DNA from: an uncultured Bacteroides sp.
GTDB lineage: Bacteria > Bacteroidota > Bacteroidia > Bacteroidales > Bacteroidaceae
Direction: 5' to 3'
Length of the DNA: 31,377 nucleotides
Assembly: GCF_910578895.1 (NCBI RefSeq)
Contig: NZ_CAJTSC010000027.1
Span: forward strand, 16,926-48,302
Shown: positions 24,988 through 31,377 of the stretch, piece by piece
How positions within the stretch are numbered: position 1 is the stretch's first letter
How the letters are laid out: every line of letters starts with the position of its first letter
Translations under genes and position numbers: made by a program
Notes under the pieces: generated by a model
Seen by the model: the letters and a program-made list of their open reading frames with translations, nothing else
The model's database searches: none
What the model was told of the DNA's origin: nothing

Positions 24988-26236
24988 ATACAGTTTGCCG
25001 GTCGTCAAGGCCGTTGATTTAATTTGGACAAGTTTCGATAAAGAAGAGATACGCCGAGGGTACGAAATGCTGCTCCAAGCCGCACGGCAAGGCGATGCCG
25101 ATGCCCTCTGTTTCATCGCCCGTTGCCACATGGGCGAAGAGTATGTGTGGAGCGGAGCCGGATTCGCCACCGATGATGACAATGCTTCGCTCCTGATGCA
25201 GAGAAGTGCGCTTATGGGTAGCGCCACAGGAGTGCTGTGTGCCGCCCGTTGCGGTAACCTCACCCCTTCGGTGGAGCGCGGCATGCCTTTCTCCTCGTTC
25301 AAGGAGGCTTATGAGGAAGTATTGGAACAGGCAAACCGGGGCAATGCTTTCTGCCAATACCTGATAGGAAACGTTTACTATTGGGGCGACTATCTGATTG
25401 TGGAACCTGATCTTGCCAAACAATTCAAAAGCGTGGAAGAATACAACAAGTTTGCCTATCCCATCGCAAGAAAATATTACGAACTGAGTTTCAGAGGACG
25501 TATCACTGCCGGTTGGGGCAACTATCGTAACATCTGGAAATCGGGCTTTTCCAACGACAATCCGGAGCATTACGAATACTATTTCCGCCAACTTGCCGAA
25601 ATCTCGCCGGTCGTATGCTGTTCCTACGGAATATATCTTAATCAGGAAAAAAAAGATATGCAAGGAGCCTTGAGTTACTATATCAAGGCGGCCCACAAAG
25701 GTGATATACAGGCAACCTTCAATGCCGGATGCTGCTACGACCAGGGATGCGGAGTGGAACAGGATGTCGACATGGCTTTCCGCTTCTACGAAATAGCCGC
25801 CATCGGTGGAGAACCCGGCGCCCAATGGCAGGTAGGTTATTACTATTTCGACGGCTGGGGCAGTGTGGAGCAGGATTATGCCAAAGCTGTGCCTTGGTTC
25901 CATAAAGCTTACGACAATCCCCACGGCGGTTATGAACTGAAATCCGCTGCCTATCTTGCCATCTGCTACCAGGATGGTTTGGGAGTTGTGCAGGATTATG
26001 ACATAGCGTTTTCTTATCTGCAAGTAGTAGAAGATGAGATAGACGACCTGTGGGATCCCATCAACGCCATGGTGCTTAACGCATTGGGAGTGGCATACGC
26101 TTACGGGTTGGGAACGGAGCAGAATATAGAATTGGGATGGCAGAACTTTGAAGCCGCAGCGAAGTTGGGTTCTGAAACAGCCAAAGAAAATCTCCAACGC
26201 TTGAAGCAACATGGAATAGAAAGAGAGAATGATTAG
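24977..26236 (+). CDS. Sel1-like repeat (TPR-related) protein
   Basis: A 419-aa alpha-solenoid protein. Sel1-like repeats are clear in the C-terminal half, each with the A-x-x-x-G-x-Y-x-x-G-x-G-V/T-x-Q-D/N pattern: about 244-279 (CCYDQGCGVEQD), 281-316 (YYYFDGWGSVEQD), 323-358 (ICYQDGLGVVQD) and 365-400 (VAYAYGLGTEQN). A degenerate repeat is likely near 28-63. The region 100-230 is less regular. No signal peptide is seen, so it is probably cytosolic. Sel1 solenoids bind partner proteins, and the overlapping 262-aa protein is the obvious candidate. The start at 24977 is accepted because it overlaps the upstream stop in the usual coupled fashion and no better ATG follows. Confidence 0.85.
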   Translation: MKGKYSLPVVKAVDLIWTSFDKEEIRRGYEMLLQAARQGDADALCFIARCHMGEEYVWSGAGFATDDDNASLLMQRSALMGSATGVLCAARCGNLTPSVERGMPFSSFKEAYEEVLEQANRGNAFCQYLIGNVYYWGDYLIVEPDLAKQFKSVEEYNKFAYPIARKYYELSFRGRITAGWGNYRNIWKSGFSNDNPEHYEYYFRQLAEISPVVCCSYGIYLNQEKKDMQGALSYYIKAAHKGDIQATFNAGCCYDQGCGVEQDVDMAFRFYEIAAIGGEPGAQWQVGYYYFDGWGSVEQDYAKAVPWFHKAYDNPHGGYELKSAAYLAICYQDGLGVVQDYDIAFSYLQVVEDEIDDLWDPINAMVLNALGVAYAYGLGTEQNIELGWQNFEAAAKLGSETAKENLQRLKQHGIEREND

Positions 26237-26245
26237 TTAAACATC

Positions 26246-26280
26246 AAATACTTAATTTTAGAGTATTTAATAGAAATACC
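26246..26280. promoter_or_regulatory. Three alternating AAATAC half-sites upstream of nagA
   Basis: AAATACT (26246-26252), its complement AGTATTT (26262-26268) and AAATACC (26274-26280) form two mutually exclusive dyads. They lie 36-70 nt upstream of the nagA -7 element, where an activator or repressor could bind. They also begin just after the Sel1 stop, so a weak AU-rich terminator is possible. Confidence 0.3.
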
Positions 26281-26315
26281 TAAATATACGCACCCCATCT
26301 TACCCGAAAAGTAAC

Positions 26316-26323
26316 TATTTTTG
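26316..26323 (+). promoter_or_regulatory. -7 promoter element for nagA
   Basis: TATTTTTG matches TAnnTTTG and lies 62 nt before the start codon. The -33 region is not recognisable. Confidence 0.45.
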
Positions 26324-26385
26324 TCCGTTGAAACAATGTCTGACGACTGAAACAATTAATTTATTAACACTAACCCCTAAATCCT

Positions 26386-27552
26386 ATGTTGACTCAACTT
26401 ATCAACGCACGTATCCTGACCCCACAGGGTTGGCTCAAAGACGGCTCCGTGCTCATCAGAGACGGAAAGATTTTAGAAGTAACCAATTGCGACCTCGCCG
26501 TTATCGGTGCACAACTGATTGATGCGAAAGGAATGTATGTACTGCCCGGCGGTGTGGAAATCCATGCACATGGCGGTGGCGGACGCGATTTTATGGAGTG
26601 TACCGAAGAGGCTTTCCGCAGTGCCGTAAAAACACACATGAAATACGGGACCACTAGCATATTCCCCACCCTGTCCTCTTCTACCGTACCGATGATTGAA
26701 CAAGCGGCAGAGACTTGCACCAAGATGATGGCGGAAAAGGACAGTCCGATACTGGGGCTGCACCTCGAAGGCCACTACCTGAACATGGCAATGGCAGGCG
26801 GACAGATGCCCGAAAACATCAAGAACCCCGATCCCAACGAATATATCCCCATTGTGGAGAACTGGCACTGCATCAAGCGTTGGGACGCCGCTCCCGAATT
26901 GCCCGGAGCCATGCAGTTCGGAAAATACATCACCGGAAAAGGCATCCTGGCATCAGTGGCCCATACCCAAGCCGAATTTGAGGATATACGTACCGCCTAT
27001 GAAGCCGGATACACGCACGCAACGCATTTCTATAACGCAATGCCCGGCTTTCATAAACGTCGCGAGTACAAATACGAAGGAACGGTGGAAAGCATTTATC
27101 TTATGGATGACATGACCGTGGAAGTCGTGGCAGACGGCATCCACGTCCCCCCCACAATCCTGCGCCTGGTTTATAAGATAAAAGGCGTGGAACGGATGTG
27201 TGCCATCACCGATGCCCTGGCATGTGCCGCAAGCGACAGCAAGGAGGCTTTCGACCCGCGCGTCATCATCGAAGACGGCGTATGCAAGCTGGCAGACCAT
27301 TCCGCCCTTGCCGGCAGTGTGGCAACGATGGACCGCCTGATACGTACCATGGTACAAAAAGCCGATATTCCTTTGGCAGATGCCGTACGGATGGTGTCCG
27401 AAACACCGGCACGCATCATGGGCGTATACGACCGCAAAGGCTCGCTTCAAAAAGGAAAAGATGCCGATATCATTGTAATGGACGAAGATTTAAAGATAAG
27501 AGCAGTATGGGCAATGGGCAAATTAGTGCCCGAAACCGATACTTTATCATAA
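26386..27552 (+). CDS. nagA: N-acetylglucosamine-6-phosphate deacetylase
   Basis: A 388-aa amidohydrolase that converts GlcNAc-6-phosphate to glucosamine-6-phosphate and acetate in amino-sugar catabolism and peptidoglycan recycling. Metal and substrate motifs are visible: EIHAHGGGGRDF (H60, H62), GLHLEGHYLN with the E128 ligand, SVAHTQAEFED, YTHATHFYNAMPGF, ADGIHVPP and CAITDALACA with the catalytic Asp. The first site is HxH rather than the Gln/Asn pair of E. coli NagA, so two-metal binding is possible. Length is normal (about 380-400 aa). The gene is followed 98 nt later by the NagB-like/PIG-L fusion, consistent with an amino-sugar locus, though each has its own promoter-like element. Confidence 0.9.
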   Translation: MLTQLINARILTPQGWLKDGSVLIRDGKILEVTNCDLAVIGAQLIDAKGMYVLPGGVEIHAHGGGGRDFMECTEEAFRSAVKTHMKYGTTSIFPTLSSSTVPMIEQAAETCTKMMAEKDSPILGLHLEGHYLNMAMAGGQMPENIKNPDPNEYIPIVENWHCIKRWDAAPELPGAMQFGKYITGKGILASVAHTQAEFEDIRTAYEAGYTHATHFYNAMPGFHKRREYKYEGTVESIYLMDDMTVEVVADGIHVPPTILRLVYKIKGVERMCAITDALACAASDSKEAFDPRVIIEDGVCKLADHSALAGSVATMDRLIRTMVQKADIPLADAVRMVSETPARIMGVYDRKGSLQKGKDADIIVMDEDLKIRAVWAMGKLVPETDTLS

Positions 27553-27591
27553 AATCCACCTCGATATTGTGCGGATAAACTTTGTTTTTCC

Positions 27592-27599
27592 TATTTTTG
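27592..27599 (+). promoter_or_regulatory. -7 promoter element for the NagB-like/PIG-L gene
   Basis: TATTTTTG matches TAnnTTTG, 51 nt before the start codon, in the 98-nt gap after nagA. The -33 element is unclear. Confidence 0.4.
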
Positions 27600-27650
27600 T
27601 TTAGTTTTGAATAAGCAGACAGCTTTAATCATTTATTAATAACCAGTTAT

Positions 27651-29642
27651 ATGAAAACCAATCTTAGTTCTCAAATTACTCTAAACAGAGTATCCCCCAG
27701 GTATTACAGACCTGAGAACGCTTTCGAACGGTCGGTACTGACACGTCTCGAAAAAATCCCTACAGACATCTACGAGTCTCCCGAAGAAGGAGCCAACCAA
27801 ATCGCCTTGGATATCGCACAGGCAATCCGCGACAAGCAAAAGGCGGGACGCTTCTGCATATTGGCACTGGCAGGCGGCAACTCGCCGCGCAACGTCTACT
27901 CGGCTCTTGTGCGCATGCACAAAGAAGAGGGGCTGAGTTTCCGCAATGTAGTGGTATTCAACCTTTATGAATATTATCCGCTCGCTTCGGATGCTGTTAA
28001 CAGCAACCTCAACGCATTGAAGGAAATGCTGCTTGACCATGTGGATATTGACATGCAGAACGTTTTCAGCCCCAACGGAACCATTGCCAAAGACACTATT
28101 TTCGAATATTGCCGCTTGTACGAACAACGCATCGAAAGTTTCGGCGGAATCGACATTGCCGTACTGGGTATCGGACGTGTCGGTAATATCGGCTTCAACG
28201 AACCCGGTTCGCGCCTGAACTCGACCACCCGTCTGATTTTGCTGGACAGCGACTCGCGCAACGAAGCATCCAAAATGTTCGGAAGCATCGAAAGCACTCC
28301 GGTAAGTTCCATAACAATGGGTGTAGCCACCATTCTCTCTGCCAAGAAAGTGTACCTGCTGGCATGGGGCGAAGAAAAGGCGAAAATGGTAAAAGAGTGT
28401 GTGGAAGGCAATGTGACAGATACCATCCCCGCATCTTACCTGCAAACGCACAACAACGCCCACATTGCCATCGACCTTTCTGCCGCCGCCAACCTGACGC
28501 GCATCCAACGTCCTTGGCTGGTAACCTCCTGCGAATGGAACGACAAGCTTATCCGCAGTGCCATTGTCTGGTTGTGCCAACTGACCGGAAAGCCGATTTT
28601 AAAGCTGACCAACAAGGACTACAACGAAAACGGACTGAGCGAACTGCTTGCCCTTTACGGTTCTGCCTATAACGTAAATATCAAAATCTTCAACGACCTG
28701 CAACACACCATTACCGGATGGCCCGGCGGCAAGCCAAACGCGGACGACACCTATCGTCCCGAACGTGCAAAGCCCTATCCCAAACGTGTGGTCGTGTTCT
28801 CTCCGCATCCGGATGATGACGTCATATCTATGGGCGGCACTATCCGCCGTCTGGTAGAGCAGAAGCATGATGTGCACGTGGCATACGAAACTTCCGGCAA
28901 CATTGCCGTAGGCGATGAGGAAGTAATCCGTTTCCTACACTTCATCAACGGCTTCAACCAGCTCTTCAACAACAGCGAAGACCAGGTTATCAACGAGAAG
29001 TATGCCGAAATCCGCAACTATCTGAAAGAAAAGAAAGACGGTGATATGGATACCCGCGACATCCTGACCATCAAGGGACTTATTCGTCGCGGCGAAGCAC
29101 GTACGGCATGTACATACAACAACATTCCGTTGGACCACTGCCACTTCCTCGACCTGCCGTTCTATGAAACCGGCAAAATCCAGAAAAACCCTATCAGCGA
29201 AGCCGATGTGGAAATCGTACGCAACCTGCTGCGTGAAGTGAAACCTCACCAAGTATTCGTAGCCGGCGACCTTGCCGACCCACACGGTACGCATCGCGTC
29301 TGTACGGATGCCGTATTCGCCGCCATCGACCTGGAAAAAGAAGAAGGTGCCAAATGGTTGAAAGAATGCCGCATCTGGATGTATCGCGGCGCATGGGCGG
29401 AATGGGAAATCGAAAACATCGAAATGGCAGTGCCTATCAGCCCAGAAGAGCTGCGCGCCAAACGCAACTCCATCCTGAAGCACCAAAGCCAAATGGAAAG
29501 CGCACCGTTCCTCGGCAACGACGAGCGCCTGTTCTGGCAACGCAGCGAAGACCGCAACCGTGGCACCGCCGCACTGTATGACAGCCTGGGACTTGCATCC
29601 TACGAAGCAATGGAAGCGTTCGTGGAATACATTCCGCTGTAA
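27651..29642 (+). CDS. Fusion of a NagB-like domain and a PIG-L deacetylase domain
   Basis: A 663-aa cytosolic two-domain protein. Residues about 35-300 match the glucosamine-6-phosphate deaminase fold (LAGGNSPRNVYSALVRMHKEE, VFNLYEYYPL, LGIGRVGNIGFNEPGS). Residues about 379-560 match the PIG-L/LmbE zinc deacetylase family. Against E. coli NagB the general-base and ring-opening residues are changed: D72 aligns with Y106, D141 with V177 and H143 with N179; only the E148 equivalent (E184) remains. In contrast the PIG-L zinc motifs are intact, SPHPDDD (H386, D388, D389) and DPHGTH (H545, H548). Such proteins are commonly labelled glucosamine-6-phosphate deaminase in Bacteroides. I predict no deaminase activity and possible N-deacetylation or sugar-phosphate sensing. 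Clean fusion with no frameshift; linked to nagA. Confidence 0.88.
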   Translation: MKTNLSSQITLNRVSPRYYRPENAFERSVLTRLEKIPTDIYESPEEGANQIALDIAQAIRDKQKAGRFCILALAGGNSPRNVYSALVRMHKEEGLSFRNVVVFNLYEYYPLASDAVNSNLNALKEMLLDHVDIDMQNVFSPNGTIAKDTIFEYCRLYEQRIESFGGIDIAVLGIGRVGNIGFNEPGSRLNSTTRLILLDSDSRNEASKMFGSIESTPVSSITMGVATILSAKKVYLLAWGEEKAKMVKECVEGNVTDTIPASYLQTHNNAHIAIDLSAAANLTRIQRPWLVTSCEWNDKLIRSAIVWLCQLTGKPILKLTNKDYNENGLSELLALYGSAYNVNIKIFNDLQHTITGWPGGKPNADDTYRPERAKPYPKRVVVFSPHPDDDVISMGGTIRRLVEQKHDVHVAYETSGNIAVGDEEVIRFLHFINGFNQLFNNSEDQVINEKYAEIRNYLKEKKDGDMDTRDILTIKGLIRRGEARTACTYNNIPLDHCHFLDLPFYETGKIQKNPISEADVEIVRNLLREVKPHQVFVAGDLADPHGTHRVCTDAVFAAIDLEKEEGAKWLKECRIWMYRGAWAEWEIENIEMAVPISPEELRAKRNSILKHQSQMESAPFLGNDERLFWQRSEDRNRGTAALYDSLGLASYEAMEAFVEYIPL

Positions 29643-29675
29643 ATCTTTTCCACATAATAATAGAAACCGGAAAGA

Positions 29676-29739
29676 GGATGTATCAAAACACCGGCAGTCG
29701 TATCATTCTGCCAGTGTTTTTGATACATCCTTCCTTTTT
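29676..29739 (+). terminator. Strong intrinsic terminator after the fusion gene
   Basis: A long hairpin begins 34 nt after the stop codon. Thirteen base pairs (29676-29688 with 29718-29730) are followed by an inner CAC/GTG and GGCAG/CTGCC continuation with one bulge and one mismatch, a 10-nt loop, and a downstream CCTTTTT tract. The remaining gap to 29920 shows only the -7 element at 29860. Confidence 0.85.
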
Positions 29740-29859
29740 ATGTACTCCCGTGGATATGCCCCCTTGCTTCACCGCACAGAAAAAGCAAACATACGCGGAT
29801 AATTACAACAATCTTCATAAATAATCCATAGAAATAGATACAATCTGTGATGAAAAACT

Positions 29860-29867
29860 TATCTTTG
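29860..29867 (+). promoter_or_regulatory. -7 promoter element for the 106-aa/TusA-like pair
   Basis: TATCTTTG, a perfect TAnnTTTG, 52 nt before the start codon. No convincing -33 TTTG at 19-21 nt. Confidence 0.5.
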
Positions 29868-29919
29868 CTTCTACAGAAAACATGAATTATTAAAAATCAA
29901 CCATTAAAACATCAACACC

Positions 29920-30240
29920 ATGTACACCATACAAGCCAATCCCAGCGGAACGCGCAACTTGGAGATATCAGAAGAGAACCTCGCTACCATCGAGAAATAC
30001 GGTCTTTTCCGCCACCTCATCGACAGTAACGGCATCGTAGACGAAACCGTGCTCGACAAACTAAAACTGAATATCCGTTCCCTCATCGCCGCCCAAGAGG
30101 AAGACAGCAAAGACCTGCTCGACCTCTGCATCGATGTTATCTACCACAACAACATGAAAGCTTTCGGGTTGCAGCAACTTATCAAACTCTACCTGCAATG
30201 GCTTTCCCAACAAGAAACCATAGAAGAAAAAGATAAATGA
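29920..30240 (+). CDS. Small protein of unknown function (106 aa)
   Basis: A 106-aa soluble, probably all-helical protein without signal peptide or cysteine-pair motifs; I recognise no family. The middle is Leu/Asp/Lys-rich (LDKLKLNIRSLIAAQEEDSKDLLDLC) and the tail is acidic. Its stop codon overlaps the start of the next gene as ATGA, so it is translationally coupled to the TusA-like protein. A functional partnership with it is an inference from that overlap alone. The gene has its own -7 box. Confidence 0.75.
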   Translation: MYTIQANPSGTRNLEISEENLATIEKYGLFRHLIDSNGIVDETVLDKLKLNIRSLIAAQEEDSKDLLDLCIDVIYHNNMKAFGLQQLIKLYLQWLSQQETIEEKDK

Positions 30241-30452
30241 GAACTATCGACACACGCGGTCAAAAACTTTACAGCCCTCTTATCCCTGCCATAAAAGCTA
30301 TATGCAAAGCAGAAAAAGGCGAGAGATTGGAAATCATCATGGATGATGCAACCGCCTTTAATGACCTGAAGGAGTACCTTTCCGAACAGGAAATCGGCTT
30401 CCGCGAGGTTTACGACGGAGAGGAGATGACCCTACAATTTGACAAGTGGTAA
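30237..30452 (+). CDS. TusA/SirA-like small protein lacking the catalytic cysteine
   Basis: A 71-aa protein whose length and pattern match the TusA/SirA/YedF two-layer fold: an opening D5-T-R-G8 motif, a helix with a proline N-cap (P14), KGERLEIIMDDATAFNDLKEYL, then EIGFREVYDGEEMTLQF. In TusA the motif is DxxGxxCPxP with a persulfide-carrying Cys. Here the aligned position is Leu11, and only the second Pro (P14) is kept. C23 lies in the helix and is not at the reactive site. It is therefore unlikely to transfer sulfur in the usual way. It overlaps the 106-aa gene by 4 nt and precedes a YgiQ-type gene by 34 nt. Family assignment is by fold pattern, moderately sure. Confidence 0.65.
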   Translation: MRTIDTRGQKLYSPLIPAIKAICKAEKGERLEIIMDDATAFNDLKEYLSEQEIGFREVYDGEEMTLQFDKW

Positions 30453-30473
30453 GTGATTGACGAAAACTTTCCC

Positions 30474-30481
30474 TATCTTTG
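30474..30481 (+). promoter_or_regulatory. -7 promoter element immediately before the YgiQ-like gene
   Basis: TATCTTTG is a perfect TAnnTTTG that ends only 5 nt before the ATG. The expected transcription start (about 30485-30488) coincides with the start codon, so a leaderless transcript is possible. The gene may also be read from the upstream promoter. Confidence 0.45.
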
Positions 30482-30486
30482 CACCC

Positions 30487-31377
30487 ATGAAAGAATATAG
30501 ACTGACTGATTGGTTGCCTACAACCAAGAAAGAAGTGGAACTTCGTGGGTGGGACGAGCTGGACGTCATTCTGTTCAGCGGTGATGCGTATGTAGACCAT
30601 CCGTCATTCGGGGCAGCCGTAATCGGCCGCATACTCGAAGCGGAGGGCTTGCGTGTGGCAATAGTCCCCCAGCCCAACTGGCGGGACGATTTGCGTGATT
30701 TCAAGAAACTGGGACGCCCCCGGCTTTTCTTCGGCGTCAGCGCAGGCTGCATGGACAGCATGGTCAACAAATATACGGCAAACAAACGCTTGCGCAGTGA
30801 CGATGCCTATACCCCCGACGCACGTCCGGACATGCGCCCCGAATATCCTTCGATAGTCTATACCCAAATTCTGAAGAAGCTATATCCCGATGTACCCGTC
30901 ATACTGGGCGGTATCGAGGCAAGCATGCGCCGACTGACGCATTACGACTATTGGCAAGACCGCGTACGCCCCAGCATCCTTGCAGACAGCGATGCCGATG
31001 CACTGATTTATGGCATGGGCGAGAAACCTGTCGTAGAGCTTGCAAGAAGGCTGAAGCAACAACAGCCCGTTTCCGACATCCCCCAACTGGCATATCTCGC
31101 CAAAGAAGTGTTTCCGCAGGAAGGAGACATCACTCTCCATTCGCACGAAGAATGCCTGAAAGACAAGAAAAAACAGGCAGCGAACTTTCGCCATATCGAA
31201 GAGGAGAGTAACAAATACGCCGCTTCACGTATCTTGCAAACCGTAGGCAGACAGACCGTCATCGTCAATCCGCCCTACCCGCCCTTGACGGAAGCGGAGC
31301 TCGACCGCTCCTTCGACCTGCCCTACACCCGCCTGCCGCATCCCAAGTATAAAGGGAAACGCATACCGGCATACGAT
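30487..31377 (+). CDS. ygiQ: YgiQ-family radical SAM protein, N-terminal part (cut by window end)
   Basis: The frame is open from 30487 to the right edge, giving 297 residues of a protein usually of about 600 or more. The N-terminal domain is characteristic of the YgiQ family: LPTTKKEVELRGWDELDVILFSGDAYVDHPSFGAAVIGRILE, then LFFGVSAGCMDSMVNKYTANKRLRSDDAYTP, VPVILGGIEASMRRLTHYDYWQD and ALIYGMGEKPVVELARRL. The radical SAM CxxxCxxC cluster motif lies beyond the window in this family and cannot be checked. Function of YgiQ proteins is not established. The start is chosen because the conserved segment begins at residue 9 and no other in-frame ATG precedes it. Confidence 0.92.
   Translation, partial: MKEYRLTDWLPTTKKEVELRGWDELDVILFSGDAYVDHPSFGAAVIGRILEAEGLRVAIVPQPNWRDDLRDFKKLGRPRLFFGVSAGCMDSMVNKYTANKRLRSDDAYTPDARPDMRPEYPSIVYTQILKKLYPDVPVILGGIEASMRRLTHYDYWQDRVRPSILADSDADALIYGMGEKPVVELARRLKQQQPVSDIPQLAYLAKEVFPQEGDITLHSHEECLKDKKKQAANFRHIEEESNKYAASRILQTVGRQTVIVNPPYPPLTEAELDRSFDLPYTRLPHPKYKGKRIPAYD

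Noticed and set aside
25019..26212. 397-aa open frame on the minus strand
   Set aside because: Fully antisense to the Sel1-repeat gene, whose repeats are unmistakable; no recognisable protein pattern on the reverse strand.
29643..29802. Short plus-strand frame 29560-29802 as a gene
   Set aside because: Begins inside the fusion gene and runs through the strong terminator hairpin; no homology pattern.

Overview
The window is chromosomal DNA from a member of the Bacteroidales, most likely the genus Bacteroides. The gene content fits (reverse rubrerythrin with PerR, PPi-dependent phosphofructokinase, FadL-like barrel protein, NagB-like/PIG-L fusion). So does the recurrent TAnnTTTG promoter element, often as TATCTTTG or TATTTTTG, with few clear Shine-Dalgarno sites. 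No rRNA, tRNA, CRISPR array, integrase, transposase gene or phage gene was seen. The genus call is an inference from these traits, not from a database match.

Layout. (1) 1-1151: a peroxide-stress unit of a PerR-type Fur regulator and a reverse rubrerythrin, with a PerR-box-like palindrome just after the -7 element and a bidirectional terminator at the end. (2) 1197-4324, minus strand: a two-gene operon for a secreted His/Trp/Gly- and Ser-rich low-complexity protein and a FadL/OmpP1-like outer-membrane barrel. The ribosomal protein L11 methyltransferase gene prmA diverges from it. (3) 5343-8155: an unusual 23-bp periodic GTTAAC array between convergent genes, a membrane-anchored GH25 lysozyme-like protein, and PPi-dependent phosphofructokinase. 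(4) 8172-8377: a 186-bp MITE-like element with about 21-24-bp terminal inverted repeats, 9-bp internal tandem repeats and exact 10-bp flanking direct repeats. (5) 8403-14183, minus strand: a complete tripartite RND efflux operon (adaptor, pump, outer-membrane factor). Its presumed promoter lies on two abutting 19-bp imperfect repeats.

(6) 14490-24108, plus strand: a tightly packed run of five genes: a small conserved protein, a PlsC-like acyltransferase, a nitrilase-family omega-amidase, a giant alpha-2-macroglobulin-like lipoprotein with a CTEQ thioester motif, and penicillin-binding protein 1C. The last two overlap by 4 nt, the known bacterial A2M/PBP1C pairing that is thought to protect and repair the envelope. 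(7) 24199-26236: an uncharacterised 262-aa protein overlapping a Sel1-repeat protein. (8) 26386-29642: nagA followed by a 663-aa fusion of a NagB-like domain and a PIG-L deacetylase domain. The NagB-like half has lost three of four catalytic residues while the PIG-L half looks intact. (9) 29920-31377: a small orphan gene, a TusA-like protein lacking the catalytic cysteine, and the N-terminal part of a YgiQ-family radical SAM protein whose start codon sits almost on the predicted transcription start.

Most of the window is ordinary housekeeping and envelope DNA. The less expected signals are the MITE-like element, the GTTAAC array, the degenerate NagB half of the fusion, the operator-like repeats before the efflux operon, and the 262-aa/Sel1 pair. 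No convincing new defence or mobile system was found.
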